DNA of 64,000 nt from Acanthosepion lycidas (lineage: Eukaryota > Mollusca > Cephalopoda > Sepiida > Sepiidae): positions 59,405,292 to 59,469,291 of the forward strand of contig OZ010611.1 in NCBI GenBank assembly GCA_963932145.1, written 5' to 3'. The position numbers and the translations under genes are program-made. Of the stretch, positions 1 to 13,219 are shown piece after piece. How positions within the stretch are numbered: the stretch's first letter is position 1; every line of letters starts with the position of its first letter. Below the pieces are notes generated by a model. It saw nothing but the letters and a program-made list of their open reading frames with translations, had not been told where the DNA came from and did not search any database.

Positions 1-3000
1 TTATTCACTTCTGTTTGTGCCTTGTCTTTAGCTTTTTCTTCTATATTTAACTTTATGTAGAGGCTAGGCCCCCCCTCTAAATCTTGGTTGAAATTATTTT
101 TCATTCTAATTAATAGAAATGTAGTAGCGTGCAATGGTGTCGTCTCATACAACAGTGAGTTAGGAGAAAAAATTTGTTGGCACAAAATGGGTGATCAGTC
201 TCTTATTCTCTTCCGTTTGTGCCTTGTCTTTAGCTTTTTCTTCTATATTTAACTTTATGTAGAGGCTAGGCCCCCCTCTAAATCTTGGTTGAAATTATTT
301 TTCATTCTAATTAATAGAAATGGAGTAGCGTGTAATGGTGTCGTCTCATACAACTGTGAGGTAGGAGAAAAAATTTGTTGGCACAAAATGGGTGATCAGT
401 GTTTATTCTCTTCTGTTTGTGCCTTGTCTTTAGCTTTTCTTCTACATTTAAATTTATGTAGAGGCTAGGCCCCCCTCTAAATCTTGGTTGAAATAATTTT
501 TCATTCTAATTAATAGAAATGGAGTAGCGATCAAAGGTGTCGTCTCAAACAACAGTGAGTTAGGAGAAAAAATTTCTGGGCACAAAATGGGTGATCAGTG
601 TCTTATTCTCTTCTGTTTGTGCCTTGTCTTTAGCTTTTTCTTCTATATTTAACTTTATGTAGAGGCTAGGCCGCTTTCTAAATCTTGGTTGAAATTATTT
701 TTCATTCTAATTAATAGAAATGGAGTAGCGTGTAATGGTGTCGTCTCATACAACTGTGAGTTAGCAGATAAAATTTGTGGGCACAAAATGGGTGATCAGT
801 GTCTTATTCTCTTCTGTTTATGCCTTGTCTTTAGCTTTTTCTTCTATATATAACTTCATGTAGAGGAAAGACCCCCCTCTAAATCTTGGTTGAAATTATT
901 TTTCATTCTAATTAATAGAAATGGAGTAGCGTGCAATGGTGTCGTCTCATACAACAGTGAGTTAGGAGAAAAAATTTGTGGGCACAAAATGGATGATCAG
1001 TGTCTTATTCTCTTCTGTTTGTGCCTTGTCTTTAGCTTTTTCTTCTATATTTAACATTATGTAGAGGCTAGGCCCCCCTCTAAACCTTGGTTGAAATTAT
1101 TTTTCATTCTAATTAATAGAAATGGAGTAGCGTGCAATGGTGTCGTCTCAAACAACAGTGAGTTAGGAGAAAAAATTTGTGGGCACAAAATGGGTGATCA
1201 GTGTCTTATTCTCTTCTGTTTGTGCCTCATCTTTAGCTTTTTCTTCTATATTTAACATTATGTAGAGGCTAGGCCCCCCTCTAAATCTTGGTTGAAATTA
1301 TTTTTCATTCTAATTAATAGAAATGGAGTAGCGTGCAATGGTGTCGTCTCATACAACAGTGAGGTAGGAGAAAAAATTTGTTGGCACAAAATGGGTGATC
1401 AGTGCCTTATTCACTTCTGTTTGTGCCTTGTCTTTAGCTTTTTCTTCTATATTTAACTTTATGTAGAGGCTAGGCCCCCCTCTAAATCTTGATTGAAATA
1501 ATTTTTCATTCTAATTAATAGAAATGGAGTAGCGTGCAATGGTGTCGTCTCATACAACAGTGAGTTAGGAGAAAAAATTTGTGGGAACAAAATGGGTGAT
1601 CAGTGTCTTATTCTCTTCTGTTTGTGCCTTGTCTTTAGATTTTCCTACTATATTTAACTTTATGTAGAGTCTACGCCCTCTTCTAAATCTTGGTCGAAAT
1701 TATTTTTCATTCTAATTCATAGAAATGGAGTAGCGTGCAATGGTGTCGTCTCATACATCTGTGACTTAGGAGAAAAAATTTGTGTGCACAAAATTGGTGA
1801 TCAGTGTCTTATTCTCTTCTGTTTGTACCTTGTCTTTACCTTTTTATTCTATATTTAACATTATGTAGATGCTAGGCCCCTTTCTAAATCTTGGTTGAAA
1901 TTATTTTTCATTCTAATTCATAGAAATGGTGTAGCATGCAATGGTGTCGTCTCATACAACTGTGAGTTAGGAGAAAAAATTTGTGGGCAAAAAATGGGTG
2001 ATCAGTGTCTTATTCTCTTCTATTTGTGCCTTGTCTTTAGCTTTTTCTTCTATATTTAACTTTATGTAGAGGCTAGCGCCCCTCTAAATCTTGGTTGAAA
2101 TTATTTTTCATTCTAATTAATAGAAATGGAGTAGCGTGCAATGGTGTCATCTCATACAACTGTGAGTTAGTAGAAAAAATTTGTGGGCACAAAATTGGTG
2201 ATCAGTGTCTTATTCTCTTCTGTTTGTGCCTTGTCTTTACCTTTTTCTTCTATATTTAACTTTATGTAGAGGCTAGGCCCCTTTCTAAATCTGGGTTGAA
2301 ATTATTTTTCATTCTAATTCATAGAAAAGGAGTAGCGTGCAATGATGTCGTCTCATACAACAGTGAGTTACGAGAAAAAATTTGTGGGCACAAAATGCGT
2401 GATCAGTGTCTTATTCTCTTCTGTTTGTGCCTTGTCTTTAGCTTTTTCTTCTATATTTACCTTTTTGTAGAGGCTAGGCCCTCCTCTAAATCTTGGTCAA
2501 AATTATTTTTCATTCTAATTCAAAGAAATGGAGTAGCGTGCAATAGTGTCGTCTCATACAACTGTGAGTTAGGAGAAAAAATTTGTGTGCACAAAATGGG
2601 TGATCAGTGACTTATTCTCTTCTGTTTTTACCTTGTCTTTACCTTTTTCTTCTATATTTAACTTTATGTAGAGGCTAGGCCCCTTTCTAAATCTTGGTTG
2701 AAATTATTTTTCATTCTAATTCATAGAAATGGAGTTGCGTGCAATAGTGTCGTCTCATACAACAGTGAGTTAGGAGAAAAAATTTGTGGGCACAAAATGG
2801 GTGATCAGTGTCTTATTCTCTTCTCTTTGTGCCTTGTCTTTAGCTTTTTCTTCTATATTAAACTTTATGTAGAGGCTAGGCCCCTTTCTAAATCTTCTTT
2901 GAAATCATTTTTCATTCTAATTCATAGAAATGGAGTAGCGTGCAATGGTGTCATCTCATACAACAGTGAGTTAGGAGAAAAAATTTGTGGGCACAAAATG

Positions 3001-5200
3001 AGTGATCAGTGTCTTATTCTCTTCTGTTTGTGCCTTGTCTTTAGCTTTTTCTTCTATATTAAACTTTATGTAGAGGCTAGGCCCCTTTCTAAATCTTCTT
3101 TGAAATCATTTTTCATTCTACTTTATAGAAATGGAGTAGCGTGCAATGGTGTCATCTCATACAACAGTGAGTTAGTAGAAAAAATTTGTGGGCACAAAAT
3201 GGGTGATCAGTGTCTTATTCTCTTCTGTTTGTGCCTTGTCTTTAGCTTTTTCTTCTATATTTAACTTTATGTAGAGGCTAGGCCCTCCGCTAAATCTTGG
3301 TCGAAATTATTTTTCATTCTAATTAATAGAAATGGAGTACCATGCAATGGTGTCGTCTCATACATCTGTGAGTTAGGAGAAAAAATTTGTTTGCACAAAA
3401 TGGGTGATCAGTGTCTTATTCTCTTCTGTTTGTACCTTGTCTTTACCTTTTTCTTCTATATTTAACATTATGTAGATGCTAGGCCCCTTGCTAAATCTTG
3501 GTTGAAATTATTTTTCATTCTAATTAATAGAAATGGAGTAGCGTGCAATGGTGTCGTCTCATACAACAGTAAGTTAGAAAAAAAATTTGTGGGCACAAAA
3601 TGGGTGATCAGTGTCTTATTCTCTTCTGTTTGTGCCTTGTCTTTAGCTTTTTCTTCTATATTTAACTTAATGTAGAGGCTAGGCCCCTTTCTAAATCTGG
3701 GTTGAAATTATTTTTCATTCTAATTCATAGAAATGGAGTAGCGTACAATGATGTCGTCTCATACAACAGTGAGTTACAAGAAAAAATTTGTGGGCACAAA
3801 ATGGGTGATCAGTGTCTTATTCTCTTTTGTTTGTGCCTTGTCTTTAGCTTTTTCTTCTATATTTAACTTTGTGTAGAGGCTAGGCCCTCCTCTAAATCTT
3901 GGTCGAAATTATTTTTCATTCTAATTCAAAGAAATGGAGTAGCGTGCAATGGTGTCATCTCATACAATTGTGAGTTAGGAGAAAAAATTTGTGTACACAA
4001 AATGGGTGATCAGTGTCTTATTCTCTTTTGTTTGTGCCTTGTCTTTAGCTTTTCCTTCTATATTTAACTTTATGTAGAGGCTAGTCCCTCCTCTAAATCA
4101 TGGTCGAAATTATTTTTCATTCTAATTCATAGAAATGGAGTAGCGTGCAATGGTGTCGTCTCATACAACAGTGAGTTAGGATAAAAAATTTGTGGGCACA
4201 AAATGGGTGATCAATGTCTTATTCTCTTCTGTTTGTACCTTGTCTTTACCTTTTTATTCTATATTTAACATTATGTAGATGCTAGGCCCACCTCTAAATC
4301 TTGGTTTAAATTATTTTTCATTCTAATTCATAGAAATGGTGTAGCATGCAATGGTGTCGTCTCATACAACTGTGAGTTAGGAGAAAAAATTTGTGGGCAC
4401 AAAATGGGTGATCAATGTCTTATTCTCTTCTGTTTATGCCTTGTCTTCAGCTTTTTCTTCTATATTTAACATTATGTAGATGCTAGGCCCTTTCTAAATC
4501 TTGGTTGAAATTATTTTTCATTCTAATTCATAGAAATGGAGTAGTGTGCAATGGTGTCGTCTCATACAACAGTGAGTTAGGAGAAAAAATTTGTGGGAAC
4601 AAAATGGGTGATCAATGACTTATTCTCTTCTGTTTGTGCCTTGTCTTTAGCTTTTTCTTCTATATTTAACTTTATCTAGAGGCTAGGCCCTCCGCTAAAT
4701 CTTGGTCGAAATTATTTTTCATTCTAATTCATAGAAATGGAGTAGCATGCAATGGTGTCGTCTCATACATCTGTGAGTTAGGAGAAAAAATTTGTGTGCA
4801 CAAAATGGGTGATCAGTGTCTTATTCTCTTCTGTTTGTACCTTGTCTTTACCTTTTTCTTCTATATTTAACATTATGTAGAGGCTAGGCCCCCCTCTAAA
4901 TCTTGGTTGAAATTATTTTTCATTCTTATTCATAGAAATGGAGAAGCGTGCAATGGTGTCGTCTCATACAACAGTGAGTGAGGAAAAAAATTTGTTGGCA
5001 CAAAATGGGTGATCAGTGTCTTATTCTCTTCTCTTTGTGCCTTGTCTTGAGATTTTTCTTCTATATTTAACTTTATGTAGAGGTTAGGCCCTCCTCTAAA
5101 TCTTGGTCGAAATTATTTTTCATTCTAATTAATAGAAATGGAGTAGCGTGCAATGGTGTCGTCTCATACAACAGTGAGTTAGGAGAAAAAATTTGTGGGC
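1..5200 (+). repeat. Left zone: heterogeneous monomers with a 4-monomer period
   Basis: Monomers here differ from one another more than in the rest of the window, mixing CCCCCCTCT, CCCCTTTCT and CCCTCCTCT versions of the C-run and both TTCATAG and TTAATAG. A rare leader variant, in which GTGCC becomes GTACC or TTACC and TTTAGC becomes TTTACC, recurs at 1,826, 2,629, 3,433, 4,236 and 4,838. The spacings are about 803, 804, 803 and 602 bp, that is a 4-monomer unit three times and then a 3-monomer step. The variant ATACATCTGTGA follows part of the same series (near 1,754, 3,362 and 4,767). No gene is visible. The heterogeneity could mean proximity to an older or less homogenised part of the array. 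Confidence 0.8.
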
Positions 5201-6819
5201 ACAAAATGGGTGATCAGTGTCTTATTCTCTTCTGTTTGTGCCTTGTCTTTACCTTTTTCTTCTATATTTAACTTTATGTAGAGTCTAGGCCACTTTCTAA
5301 ATCTTGGTTGAAATTATTTTTCATTCTAATTCATAGAAATGGAGTAGCGTGCAATGGTGTCGTCTCATACAACAGTGAGTTAGGAGAAAAAATTTGTCGG
5401 CACAAAATGGGTGATCAGTGTCTTATTCTCTTCTGTTTGTGCCTTGTCTTTAGCTTTTTCTTCTATATTTAACTTTATATAGAGGCTAGGCCCTCCTCTA
5501 AATCTTGGTTGAAATTATTTTTCATTCTAATTCATAGAAATGGAGTAGCGTGCAATGGTGTCGTCTCATACAACAGTGAGTTAGGAGAAAAAATTTGTGG
5601 GCACAAAATGGGTGATCAGTGTCTTATTCTCTTCTGTTTGTGCCTTGTCTTTAGCTTTTTCTTCTATATTTAACTTTATGTAGAGGCTAGGCCCCTTTCT
5701 AAATCTTGGTTGAAATTATTTTTCATTGTAATTCATAGAAATGGAGTAGCGTGCAATGGTGTCGTCTCATACAACAGTGAGTTAGGAGAAAAAATTTGTG
5801 GGCACAAAATGGGTGATCAGTGTCTTTTTCTCTGCTGTTTGTGCCTTGTCTTTAGCTTTTTCTTCTATATTTAACTTTATGTAGAGGCTAGGCCCCCCTC
5901 TAAATCTTGGTTGAAATTATTTTTCATTGTAATTAATAGAAATGGTGTAGCGTTCAATGGTGTCGTCTCATACAACAGTGAGTTAGGAGAAAAAATTTGT
6001 GGGCACAAAATGGGTGATCAGTGTCTTTTTCTCTGCTGTTTGTGCCTTGTCTTTAGCTTTTTCTTCTATATTTAACTTTATGTAGAGGCTAGGCCCCTTT
6101 CTAAATCTTGGTTGACATTATTTTTCATTCTAATTCATAGAAATGGAGTAGCGTGCAATGGTGTCGTCTCATACAACAGTGAGTTAGGAGAAAAAATTTG
6201 TGGGCACAAAATGGGTGATCAGTGTCTTATTCTCTTCTGTTTGTGCCTTGTCTTTAGCTTTTTCTTCTATATTTAACTTTATGTAGAGGCTAGGCCCCTT
6301 TCTAAATCTTGGTTGAAATTATTTTTCATTGTAATTCATAGAAATGGAGTAGCGTGCAATGGTGTCGTCTCATACAACAGTGAGTTAGGAGAAAAAATTT
6401 GTGGGCACAAAATGGGTGATCAGTGTCTTTTTCTCTGCTGTTTGTGCCTTGTCTTTAGCTTTTTCTTCTATATTTAACTTTATGTAGAGGCTAGGCCCCT
6501 TTCTAAATCTTGGTTGACATTATTTTTCATTCTAATTCATAGAAATGGAGTAGCGTGCAATGGTGTCGTCTCATACACCAGTGAGTTCTGAGAAAAAATT
6601 TGTGGGCACAAAATGGGTGATCAGTGTCTTATTCTCTTCTGTTTGTGCCTTGTCTTTAGCTTTTTCTTCTATATTTAACTTTATGTAGAGGCTAGGCCCC
6701 TTTCTAAATCTTGGTTGAAATTATTTTTCATTCTAATTCATAGAAATGGAGTAGCGTGCAATGGTGTCGTCTCATACAACAGTGAGTTAGGAGAAAAAAT
6801 TGGTGGGCACAAAATGGAT

Positions 6820-8930
6820 GATCAGTGATTATTCTCTTCTGTTTGTGCCTTGTCTTTAGCTTTTTCTTCTATATTTAACTTTATGTAGATGCTAGGCCCC
6901 CCTCTAAATCTTGGTTGAAATTATTTTTCATTCTAATTCATAGAAATGATGTATGTAGCGTGCAATGGTGTCGTCTCATACAACAGTGAGTTAGGAGAAA
7001 AAATTGGTGGGCACAAAATGGGTGATCAGTGTCTTATTCTCTTCTGTTTGTGCCTTGTCTTTAGCTTTTTCTTCTATATTTAACTTTATGTAGAGGCTAG
7101 GCCCCTTTCTAAATCTTGGTTGAAATTATTTTTCATTCTAATTAATAGAAATGGAGTAGCGTGAAATGGTATCGTCTCATGCAACAGTGAGTTAGGAGAA
7201 AAAATTTGTTCCCACAAAATGGGTGATCAGTGTCTTATTCTCTTCTGTTTGTGCCTTGTCTTTAGCTTTTTCTTCTCTATTTAACTTTATGTAGAGGCTA
7301 GGCCCCCCTCTAAATCTTGGTTGAAATTATTTTTCATTCTAATTCATAGAAATGGAGTAGCGTGCAATGGTGTCGTCTCATACAACAGTGAGTTAGTAGA
7401 AAAAATTTGTGGGCACAAAATGGTTGATCAGTGTCTTATTCTCTTCTGTTTGTGCCTTGTCTTTAGCTTTTTCCTCTATATTTAACTTTATGTAGAGTCT
7501 AGGCCCCTTTCTAAATCTTGGTTGAAATTATTTTTTATTCTAATTCATAGAAATGGAGTAGCGTGCAATGGTGTCATCTCATACAACAGTGAGTTCGGAG
7601 AAAAAATTTGTTGGCACAAAATGGGTGTTCAGTGTCTTATTCTCTTCTGTTTGTGGCTTGTCTTTAGCTTTTTCTTCTATATTTAACTTTATGTAGTGGC
7701 TAGGCCCCCCTCTAAATCTTGGTTGAAATAATTTTTCATTCTAATTCATAGAAATGGAGTAGGTAGCATGCAATGGTGACGTCTCATACAACAGTGAGTT
7801 AGTAGAAAAATTTGTGGGCACAAAATGGGTGATCAATGTCTTATTCTCTTCTGTTTGTGCCTTGTCTTTAGCTTTTTCTTCTATATTTAACTTTATGTAG
7901 ATGCTAGACCCCTTTCTAAATCTTGGTTGAAATTATTTTTCATTCTAATTCATAGAAATGGAGTAGCGTGCAATGGTGTCGTCTCATACACCAGTGAGTT
8001 AGGAGAAAAAATTTGTGGGCACAAAATGGGTGATCAGTGTCTTATTCTCTGCGGTTTGTGCCTTGTCTTTAGCTTTTTCTTCTATATTTAACTTTATGTA
8101 GAGGCTAGGCCCCTTTCCAAATCTTGGTTGAAATTATTTTTCATTCTAATTAATAGAAATGGAGTAGCGTGCAATGGTGTCGTCTCATACAACAGTGAGT
8201 TAGGAGAAAAAATTTGTGGGCACAAAATGGGTGATCAGTGACTTATTCTCTGCTGTTTGTGCCTTGTCTTTAGCTTTTTCTTGTATATTTAACTTTATGT
8301 AGAGGCTATCCCCCCCTCTAAATCTTGGTTGAAATTATTTTTCATTCTAATTAATAGAAATGGAGTAGGGTGCAATGGTGTCGTCTCATACAACTGTGAG
8401 TTAGCAGATAAAATTTGTGGGCACAAAATGGGTGATCAGTATCTTTTTCTCTTCTGTTTGTGCCTTGTCTTTAGCTTTTTCTTCTATATTTAACTTTATG
8501 TAGAGGCTAGGCCCCCCTCTAAATCTTGTTTGAAATTATTTTTCATTGTAATTAATAGAAATGGTGTAGCGTTCAATTGTGTCGTCTCATACAACAGTGA
8601 GTTAGGAGAAAAAATTTGTGGGCACAAAATGGGTGATCAGTGTCTTTTTCTCTGCTGTTTGTGCCTTGTCTTTAGCTTTTTCTTCTATATTTAACTTTAT
8701 GTAGAGGCTAGGCCCCTTTCTAAATCTTGGTTGAAATTATTTTTCATTCTAATTCATAGAAATGGAGTAGCGTGCAATGGTGTCGTCTCATACACCAGTG
8801 AGTTCTGAGAAAAAATTTGTGGGCACAAAATGGGTGATCAGTGTCTTATTCTCTTCTGTTTGTGCCTTGTCTTTAGCTTTTTCTTCTATATTTAACTTTA
8901 TGTAGAGGCTAGGCCCCTTTCTAAATCTTG
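6820..8930 (+). repeat. HOR copy 1 of a 10-12 monomer unit
   Basis: This stretch is repeated at about 9,239-10,940. The offset is 2,418 bp for the left part (6,821 to 9,239; 6,943 to 9,361) and 2,016 bp for the right part (7,531 to 9,547; 7,751 to 9,767; 8,305 to 10,321; 8,791 to 10,807). The offset step is 402 bp, exactly two monomers, which are present here between about 7,140 and 7,530 and absent in the partner. Confidence 0.85.
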
Positions 8931-9238
8931 GTTGAAATTATTTTTCATTGTAATTCATAGAAATGGAGTAGCGTGCAATGGTGTCGTCTCATACAACAGT
9001 GAGTTAGGAGAAAAAATTTGTGGGCACAAAATGGGTGATCAGTGTCTTATTCTCTTCTGTTTGTGCCTTGTCTTTAGCTTTTTCTTCTATATTTAACTTT
9101 ATGTAGAGGCTAGGCCCCTTTCTAAATCTTGGTTGAAATTATTTTTCATTCTAATTCATAGAAATGGAGTAGCGTGCAATGGTGTCGTCTCATACAACAG
9201 TGAGTTAGGAGAAAAAATTGGTGGGCACAAAATGGATG

Positions 9239-10940
9239 ATCAGTGATTATTCTCTTCTGTTTGTGCCTTGTCTTTAGCTTCTTCTTCTATATTTAACTTT
9301 ATGTAGATGCTAGGCCCCCCTCTAAATCTTGGTTGAAATTATTTTTCATTCTAATTCATAGAAATGATGTATGTAGCGTGCAATGGTGTCGTCTCATACA
9401 ACAGTGAGTTAGGAGAAAAAATTGGTGGGCACAAAATGGGTGATCAGTGTCTTATTCTCTTCTGTTTGTGCCTTGTCTTTAGCTTTTTCTTCTATATTTA
9501 ACTTTATGTAGAGGCTAGGCCCCTTTCTAAATCTTGGTTGAAATTATTTTTTATTCTAATTCATAGAAATGGAGTAGCGTGCAATGGTGTCATCTCATAC
9601 AACAGTGAGTTCGGAGAAAAAATTTGTTGGCACAAAATGGGTGTTCAGTGTCTTATTCTCTTCTGTTTGTGGCTTGTCTTTAGCTTTTTCTTCTATATTT
9701 AACTTTATGTAGTGGCTAGGCCCCCCTCTAAATCTTGGTTGAAATAATTTTTCATTCTAATTCATAGAAATGGAGTAGGTAGCATGCAATGGTGACGTCT
9801 CATACAACAGTGAGTTAGTAGAAAAATTTGTGGGCACAAAATGGGTGATCAATGTCTTATTCTCTTCTGTTTGTGCCTTGTTTTTAGCTTTTTCTTCTAT
9901 ATTTAACTTTATGTAGATGCTAGGCCCCTTTCTAAATCTTGGTTGAAATTATTTTTCATTCTAATTCATAGAAATGGAGTAGCGTGCAATGGTGTCGTCT
10001 CATACACCAGTGAGTTAGGAGAAAAAATTTGTGGGCACAAAATGGGTGATCAGTGTCTTATTCTCTGCGGTTTGTGCCTTGTCTTTAGCTTTTTCTTCTA
10101 TATTTAACTTTATGTAGAGGCTAGGCCCCTTTCCAAATCTTGGTTGAAATTATTTTTCATTCTAATTCATAGAAATGGAGTAGCGTGCAATGGTGTCGTC
10201 TCATACAACAGTGAGTTAGGAGAAAAAATTTGTGGGCACAAAATGGGTGATCAGTGTCTTATTCTCTGCTGTTTGTGCCTTGTGTTTAGCTTTTTCTTGT
10301 ATATTTAACTTTATGTAGAGGCTATCCCCCCCTCTAAATCTTGGTTGAAATTATTTTTCATTCTAATTAATAGAAATGGAGTAGGGTGCAATGGTGTCGT
10401 CTCATACAACTGTGAGTTAGCAGATAAAATTTGTGGGCACAAAATGGGTGATCAGTATCTTTTTCTCTTCTGTTTGTGCCTGGTCTTTAGCTTTTTCTTC
10501 TATATTTAACTTTATGTAGAGGCTAGGCCCCCCTCTAAATCTTGGTTGAAATTATTTTTCATTGTAATTAATAGAAATGGTGTAGCGTTCAATGGTGTCG
10601 TCTCATACAACAGTGAGTTAGGAGAAAAAATTTGTGGGCACAAAATGGGTGATCAGTGTCTTTTTCTCTGCTGTTTGTGCCTTGTCTTTAGCTTTTTCTT
10701 CTATATTTAACTTTATGTAGAGGCTAGGCCCCTTTCTAAATCTTGGTTGAAATTATTTTTCATTCTAATTCATAGAAATGGAGTAGCGTGCAATGGTGTC
10801 GTCTCATACACCAGTGAGTTCTGAGACAAAATTTGTGGGCACAAAATGGGTGATCAGTGTCTTATTCTATTCTGTTTGTGCCTTGTCTTTAGCTTTTTCT
10901 TCTATATTTAACTTTATGTAGAGGCTAGGCCCCTTTCTAA
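9239..10940 (+). repeat. HOR copy 2, two monomers shorter than copy 1
   Basis: Partner of 6,820-8,930. The shared rare variants appear in the same order, but two monomers are missing near 9,545. Apart from that, only scattered single-base differences were seen (for example CTTCTTC for TTTCTTC near 9,280 and GTGTTTAGC for GTCTTTAGC near 10,283). Confidence 0.85.
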
Positions 10941-13219
10941 ATCTTGGTTGAAATTATTTTTCATTCTAATTCATAGAAATGGAGTAGCGTGCAATGGTGT
11001 CGTCTCATACAACAGTGAGTTAGGAGAAAAAATTTGTGGGCACAAAATGGGTGATCAGTGTCTTATTCTTTTCTGTTTGTGCCTTGTCTTTAGCTTTTTC
11101 TTCTATATTTAACTTTATGTAGAGATTAGGCCCCTTTCTAAATCTTGGTTGAAATTATTTTTCATTCTAATTCATAGAAATGGAGTAGCGTGCAATGGTG
11201 TCGTCTCATACAACAGTGAGTTAGGAGAAAAAATTTCTGGGCACAAAATGGGTGATCAGTGTCTTATTCTCTTCTGTTTGTGTGTTGTCTTTAGCTTTTT
11301 CTGCTATATTTAACTGTATGTAGAGGCTAGGCCACCCTCTAAATCTTGGTTGAAATTATTTTTTATTCTAATTCATAGAAATGGAGTTGCGTGCAATGGT
11401 GTCGTCTCATACAACAGTGAGTTCTGAGAAAAAATTTGTGGGCACAAAATGGGTGTTCAGTGTCTTATTCTCTTCTGTTTGTGCCTTGTCTTTAGCTTTT
11501 TCTTCTATATTTAACTTTATGTAGAGGCTAGGCCCCTTTCTAAATCTTGGTTGAAATTATTTTTCATTCTAATTCATAGAAATGGAGTAGCGTGCAATGG
11601 TGTCGTCTCATACAACAGTGAGTTTGGAGAAAAAATTTGTGGGCACAAAATGGGTGATCAGTGTCTTATTCTCTTCTGTTTGTGCCTTGTCTTTACCTTT
11701 TTCTTCTATATTTAACTTTATGTAGAGGCTAGGCCCCTTTCTTAGTCTTGGTTGAAATTATTTTTCATTCTAATTCATAGAAATGGAGTAGCGTGCAATG
11801 GTGTCGTCTCATACAACAGTGAGTTAGGAGAAAAAATTTGTGGGCACAAAATGGTTGATCAGTGTCTTATTCTCTTCTGTTTGTGCCTTGTCTTTAGCTT
11901 TTTCTTCTATATTTAACTTTATGTAGAGTCTAGGCCCCTTTCTAAATCTTGGTTGAAATTATTTTTCATTCTAATTCATAGAAATGGAGTAGCGTGCAAT
12001 GGTGTCATCTCATACAACAGTGAGTTCGGAGAAAAAATTTGTTGGCACAAAATGGGTGTTCAGTGTCTTATTCTCTTCTGTTTGTGCCTTGTCTTTAGCT
12101 TTTTCTTCTATATTTAACTTTATGTAGTGGCTAGGCCCCCCTCTAATTCTTGGTTGAAATTATTTTTCATTCTAATTCATAGAAATGGAGTAGGTAGCAT
12201 GCAATGGTCACGTCTCATACAACAGTGAGTTAGTAGAAAAATTTGTGGGCACAAAATGGGTGATCAATGTCTTATTCTCTGCGGTTTGTGCCTTGTCTTT
12301 AGCTTTTTCTTCTATATTTAACTTTATGTAGAGGCTAGGCCCCTTTCTAAATCTTGGTTGAAATTATTTTTCATTCTAATTAATAGAAATGGAGTAGCGT
12401 GCAATGGTGTCGTCCCATACAACAGCGAATTAGGAAAAAACTTTGTTGGCACAAAATGGGTGATCAGAGTCTTATTCTTTTCTCTTTGTGCCTTGTCTTT
12501 AGCTTTTTCTTGTATATTTAACTTTATGTAGAGGATAGGCCCCCCTCTAAATCTTGGTTGAAATTATTTTTCATTCTAATTAATAGAAATGGAGTAGCGT
12601 GCAATGGTGTCGTCTCATACAACAGTGAGTTAGTAGAAAAAATTTGTGGGCACAAAATGGGGAATCAGTGTCTTATTCTCTTCTGTTTGTACCTTGTCTT
12701 TAGCTTTTTCTTCTATATTTAACTTTATGTAGAGGCTAGGCCACTTTCTAAATCTTGGTTGAAATTATTTTTCATTCTAATTCATAGAAATGGAGTAGTG
12801 TGCAATGGTGTCGTCTCATACAACAGTGAGTTAGGAGAAAATATTTGTGGGCACAAAATGGCTGATCAGTGTCTTATTCTCTTCTGTTTGTACCTTGTCT
12901 TTAACTTTTTCTTCTATATTTAACTTTATGTAGAGGCTAGGCCCCCCTCTAAATCTTGGTTGAAATTATTTTTCATTCTAATTCATAGAAATGGAGTAGC
13001 ATGCAATTGTGTCGTCTCATACAACATGAGTTAGTAGTATAAATTTGTGGGCACAAAATGGGTGATCAGTGTCTTATTCTCTTCTGTTTGTGCCTTGTCT
13101 TTAGCTTTTTCTTCTACATTTAAATTTATGTAGAGGCTAGGCCCCCCTCTAAATCTTCGTTGAAATTATTTTTCATTCTAATTAATAGAAATGGAGTAGC
13201 GTTCAATGGTGTCGACTCA

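Larger units (their letters stand above)
5200..12270 (+). repeat. Zone of 10-12 monomer HOR units, CCCCTTTCT type
   Basis: The C-run is mostly CCCCTTTCT in this zone. Unit starts are marked by TCTTTTTCTCTGCTG at 6,426, 8,644 and 10,661, giving units of about 2.2 and 2.0 kb and a third, altered one. Inside the units the same rare variants recur: TACACCAGTGAGTTCTGAG at 6,574, 8,791 and 10,807; the insertion variant GATGTATGTAGCG at 6,943 and 9,361; GTAGGTAGCATGC near 7,751, 9,767 and 12,182; and GGCTATCCCCCC at 8,305 and 10,321. Shorter doublings also occur, such as GTTGACATTATT at 6,111 and 6,513 (402 bp). No gene is visible. Confidence 0.85.

Noticed and set aside
2296-3264. Open stretches of 104 and 188 codons that could be called tandem-repeat membrane protein genes (peptides with ILFCLCLVFSFFFYI)
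   Set aside because: They are read-through of the satellite frame where the single stop per monomer is mutated. The hydrophobic look follows from the T-rich strand, there is no flanking gene structure, and copies next door are broken by stops and indels.
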